From contig NZ_CP063815.1 in assembly GCF_015277895.1 (NCBI RefSeq), positions 2,728,001 to 2,792,000 of the forward strand: a DNA stretch of 64,000 nucleotides. Direction: 5' to 3'. A model generated the notes under the pieces. That model saw only the letters and a list, made by a program, of their open reading frames with translations, was not told the origin of the DNA and searched no databases. Shown piece after piece: positions 61,936-64,000 of the stretch (positions within the stretch are counted from its first letter, which is position 1; the number at the start of each line of letters is the position of its first letter). The stretch comes from Microbacterium abyssi. GTDB lineage: Bacteria > Actinomycetota > Actinomycetes > Actinomycetales > Microbacteriaceae. The position numbers and the translations under genes were made by a program.

Positions 61936-64000
61936 ATGAGGAGACGCACGCAACTGCGCAGCAGGTTGGCGTTGGCGACGACAGTGGTCCTGGCGGTCGG
62001 TGCCCTCGGTGCCGCGACAGCCGCGGCAGCCGAACGCCCTTCGGGCTCCGAGCTCACGGTGTACGTCGCGGAGGACGGGGACGACGCCAACGACGGCAGC
62101 CTTGACGCACCGCTCGCCACGATCGCCGCGGCCCGTGATGTCCTCGCGGGCCGCACGAGCGCCGAGGCGCCGGGCACGGTCTGGGTACGCGGAGGCACGT
62201 ACGTGCTCGACGACACGATCGCGCTGACCGGAGCCGACAACTCCTGGGTGACCTACTCCGCCTACCGGGGCGAGGACGTCGACATCACCGGCGCGCACGA
62301 GCTTCCCGCTGACGGCTGGCAGCGCCTCGCCGACGCCGACCTCTCGGCGCCGACGCTCTCGTCGAGCTCCCGACTTCCCGCCGACGCCCGCGAGGGCGTC
62401 TGGGTCTACGACCTCGGCGCCGCGGGAATCGACCCGGGCACGCTGTACAAGAACGGCTTCAACTGGCTCCCCCAGCCGTTCGCACCCGAGCTCGCGGTCG
62501 ACGGATCGATCCAGACGCTGGCCGAGTATCCGAACGGAGACGACTGTTCCACATCCGAGACCGCCTGCCACCTCTGGGGAACGGGCAGCAAGTGGGGCGC
62601 GGACGGCCCGCATGACCTCACCCAGGTCGACCTCGACGAGCGCTTTGCACCACAGGACGACTGGCAGACCAGCGGCACGACCCCCCGTGCGCAATTCGAG
62701 GACAAGAAGCAGCAGCTTCCCGAGGGACAATCGCGCGACACGTGGAGCCAGGAGGAGATGCGCAGGATGACGCCGTCGATCTTCCAGGTCGGCGGACGAG
62801 CGCTCGAGGGTGACCGGTATCAGAGCTGGGCGCCGGAGGCAGTTCCGGTCGTGCATGATTGGGGCACACGCGGCTTCGGGGAGTACTCCGATATCCCGGT
62901 GCAGGCAGATCCGGAGTGGATCGAAGACATCGACAACACCAGGTACGAGACGGAGGGCTGGCTGTCCGGCTACATCGGCAACAACTATGCGATCGACATG
63001 ATCCGGATGCTGTCGTGGAGCGAGGACACGCTCTTCACCAAGTACGCCTCGATGTACATCCCGCAAGAGGGATACACGAAGGTCAAGGCGTCGAACGTGC
63101 TCTCAGAGCTCGATGTCGCCGGCGAGTACTACGTCGACCGACACGACGGAAACGACATGCTGTACTACCTCCCAGAGGGCGGCACGGTCGAGGGCAAGAA
63201 CGTCACCCTCTCCGCGTTCGACAAGAACTTCTTCCGCCTGGAGGGGACGACGAACGTCACTATCCGCGACCTCGGGATGTCGGAGTCACTCGTGAGCGGC
63301 ATTCAACTCCTCGACGCCCACGACACCCTCATCGACGGCGTCGAGGTGTCGAACGTCAGCATGGACGCGATACGCATCGGCGAGACGACCGAGTCGATCA
63401 CCGCGATGCCGGATTATGAGACCGTGCGCGGCGGCACCGGCAACGTCGTGCGCAACTCCTTCCTCCACGATCTGGGCGGCGGCGGTGTGCTGCTGGGCGG
63501 CGGGGAGCGCAGCACGCTCGAACGAGGGAACAACGTCGCCCATCACAACGAGATCGCGCGCTTCTCCAAGCTCGCCACCTACACGCCGGCCGGCTACCTG
63601 TACGGGGTGGGCAACTCCTTCGAGTACAACGAGGTCTACGACGCACCGCACATGGCTGTCCAGATCATGGGCAACGACATGACGGTGAACCACAACTCGT
63701 TCCACGATCTCGTCACCAACGCCGGTGATCAGGGAGTCGTCTACACGGGACGCGACTACACCTACCTCGGCAACGAGATCGCGTACAACCTCTTCGACGG
63801 CATCGGCGGCAGCAATGACGCTTTCTACATGGACGACGGCGTCTCTGGGATGCGCTTCCACCACAACGTGGTCAAGGACGCGCATTCGGGGGTGTTCTTC
63901 CAGTCCGGACACAGCAACACTGCGAACGACAACGTGTTCATCGAAGTGGGCCGCACAGGCCACGACCAGCAGTACGCGAGCAAGGGCGAGAACAGCCTGC
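61936..64000 (+). CDS. Secreted right-handed parallel beta-helix protein (3' end outside window)
   Basis: At least 688 residues, open to the window edge. AAGGAG six bases before the ATG at 61936. A Sec signal peptide (LALATTVVLAVGALGAATAA) is cleaved near residue 33. VYVAEDGDDANDGSLDAPLA then TIAAARDVLAG is the standard entry to pectate-lyase-like beta-helix proteins. Later rungs show the repeating N-N-x-I pattern: NVTIRDLGMSESLVSGIQLL, DTLIDGVEVSNVSMDAIRIG, NNVAHHNEIARFSKLAT, HNSFHDLVTNAGDQG. Probably a polysaccharide lyase or glycosidase acting outside the cell on a uronate- or galactose-rich polymer. Divergent from the dehydrogenase-ThuA operon. Confidence 0.88.
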   Translation, partial: MRRRTQLRSRLALATTVVLAVGALGAATAAAAERPSGSELTVYVAEDGDDANDGSLDAPLATIAAARDVLAGRTSAEAPGTVWVRGGTYVLDDTIALTGADNSWVTYSAYRGEDVDITGAHELPADGWQRLADADLSAPTLSSSSRLPADAREGVWVYDLGAAGIDPGTLYKNGFNWLPQPFAPELAVDGSIQTLAEYPNGDDCSTSETACHLWGTGSKWGADGPHDLTQVDLDERFAPQDDWQTSGTTPRAQFEDKKQQLPEGQSRDTWSQEEMRRMTPSIFQVGGRALEGDRYQSWAPEAVPVVHDWGTRGFGEYSDIPVQADPEWIEDIDNTRYETEGWLSGYIGNNYAIDMIRMLSWSEDTLFTKYASMYIPQEGYTKVKASNVLSELDVAGEYYVDRHDGNDMLYYLPEGGTVEGKNVTLSAFDKNFFRLEGTTNVTIRDLGMSESLVSGIQLLDAHDTLIDGVEVSNVSMDAIRIGETTESITAMPDYETVRGGTGNVVRNSFLHDLGGGGVLLGGGERSTLERGNNVAHHNEIARFSKLATYTPAGYLYGVGNSFEYNEVYDAPHMAVQIMGNDMTVNHNSFHDLVTNAGDQGVVYTGRDYTYLGNEIAYNLFDGIGGSNDAFYMDDGVSGMRFHHNVVKDAHSGVFFQSGHSNTANDNVFIEVGRTGHDQQYASKGENSL

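Overview
The window is high-GC actinobacterial DNA, most likely from Microbacterium or a close relative in the Microbacteriaceae. The evidence is heavy C/G use at third codon positions, frequent ATGA start-stop overlaps, leaderless-looking promoters, and family-typical genes such as an HNH endonuclease of the DUF222 type, cydABDC and clpC. No ribosomal RNA, integrase, transposase or CRISPR array was found. One tRNA gene, tRNA-Ser(CGA), is present.

Layout. 0-5.8 kb: end of a DUF7882-like gene, a metPS amino-acid importer, a phosphoketolase and two conserved hypothetical genes. 5.8-17.4 kb: an all-minus-strand catabolic locus with a ROK regulator, a sulfonate/taurine-type ABC importer, three sulfatases and a formylglycine-generating enzyme, preceded by a frameshifted GH43 gene. 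The GH43 gene and the ROK operon share a 22-bp palindromic operator. 17.5-25.5 kb: DUF202 membrane proteins, a secreted M23 peptidase with FG-GAP-like repeats, a lipoprotein, a macro-domain remnant, tRNA-Ser, a MetE-like protein, two MarR regulators and a DHA2 drug exporter whose promoter carries a perfect palindrome. 25.5-32 kb: cydABDC (cytochrome bd and its CydDC exporter) led by a regulator with three C-terminal cysteines; cydD carries an in-frame repetitive element. 32-39.4 kb: radA, an SseB-like gene, an N-acetylglutamate synthase, a MarR/SDR pair and clpC.

39.4-52 kb is an accessory region. It has a DUF2975/XRE membrane operon with a large inverted-repeat promoter, tandem repeats, a DUF222-HNH gene, a VapBC toxin-antitoxin pair, three small genes (two visibly frameshifted), and a mod-res-UvrD/nuclease operon. 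That operon resembles type III restriction-modification plus a helicase-nuclease. It is divergent from a small XRE gene, with GGGTT-N4-AACCC palindromes between them. 52.5-58.6 kb is housekeeping: a CPA1 antiporter, a luciferase-like oxidoreductase, prephenate dehydratase and phosphoglucomutase. 58.6-64 kb is a second carbohydrate-type cluster: an uncharacterised protein, a ThuA-like protein and a D-2-hydroxyacid dehydrogenase, divergent from a secreted parallel beta-helix protein that runs off the window.

Functional reading. Both carbohydrate loci suggest an organism feeding on plant or algal polymers, including sulfated ones. The sulfatases and their maturation enzyme have no signal peptides, so sulfate esters are probably imported by the ABC transporter and desulfated in the cytoplasm. 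Several apparent frameshifts (GH43 and the small genes after the helicase) could be real decay or single-base assembly errors; raw reads would decide.
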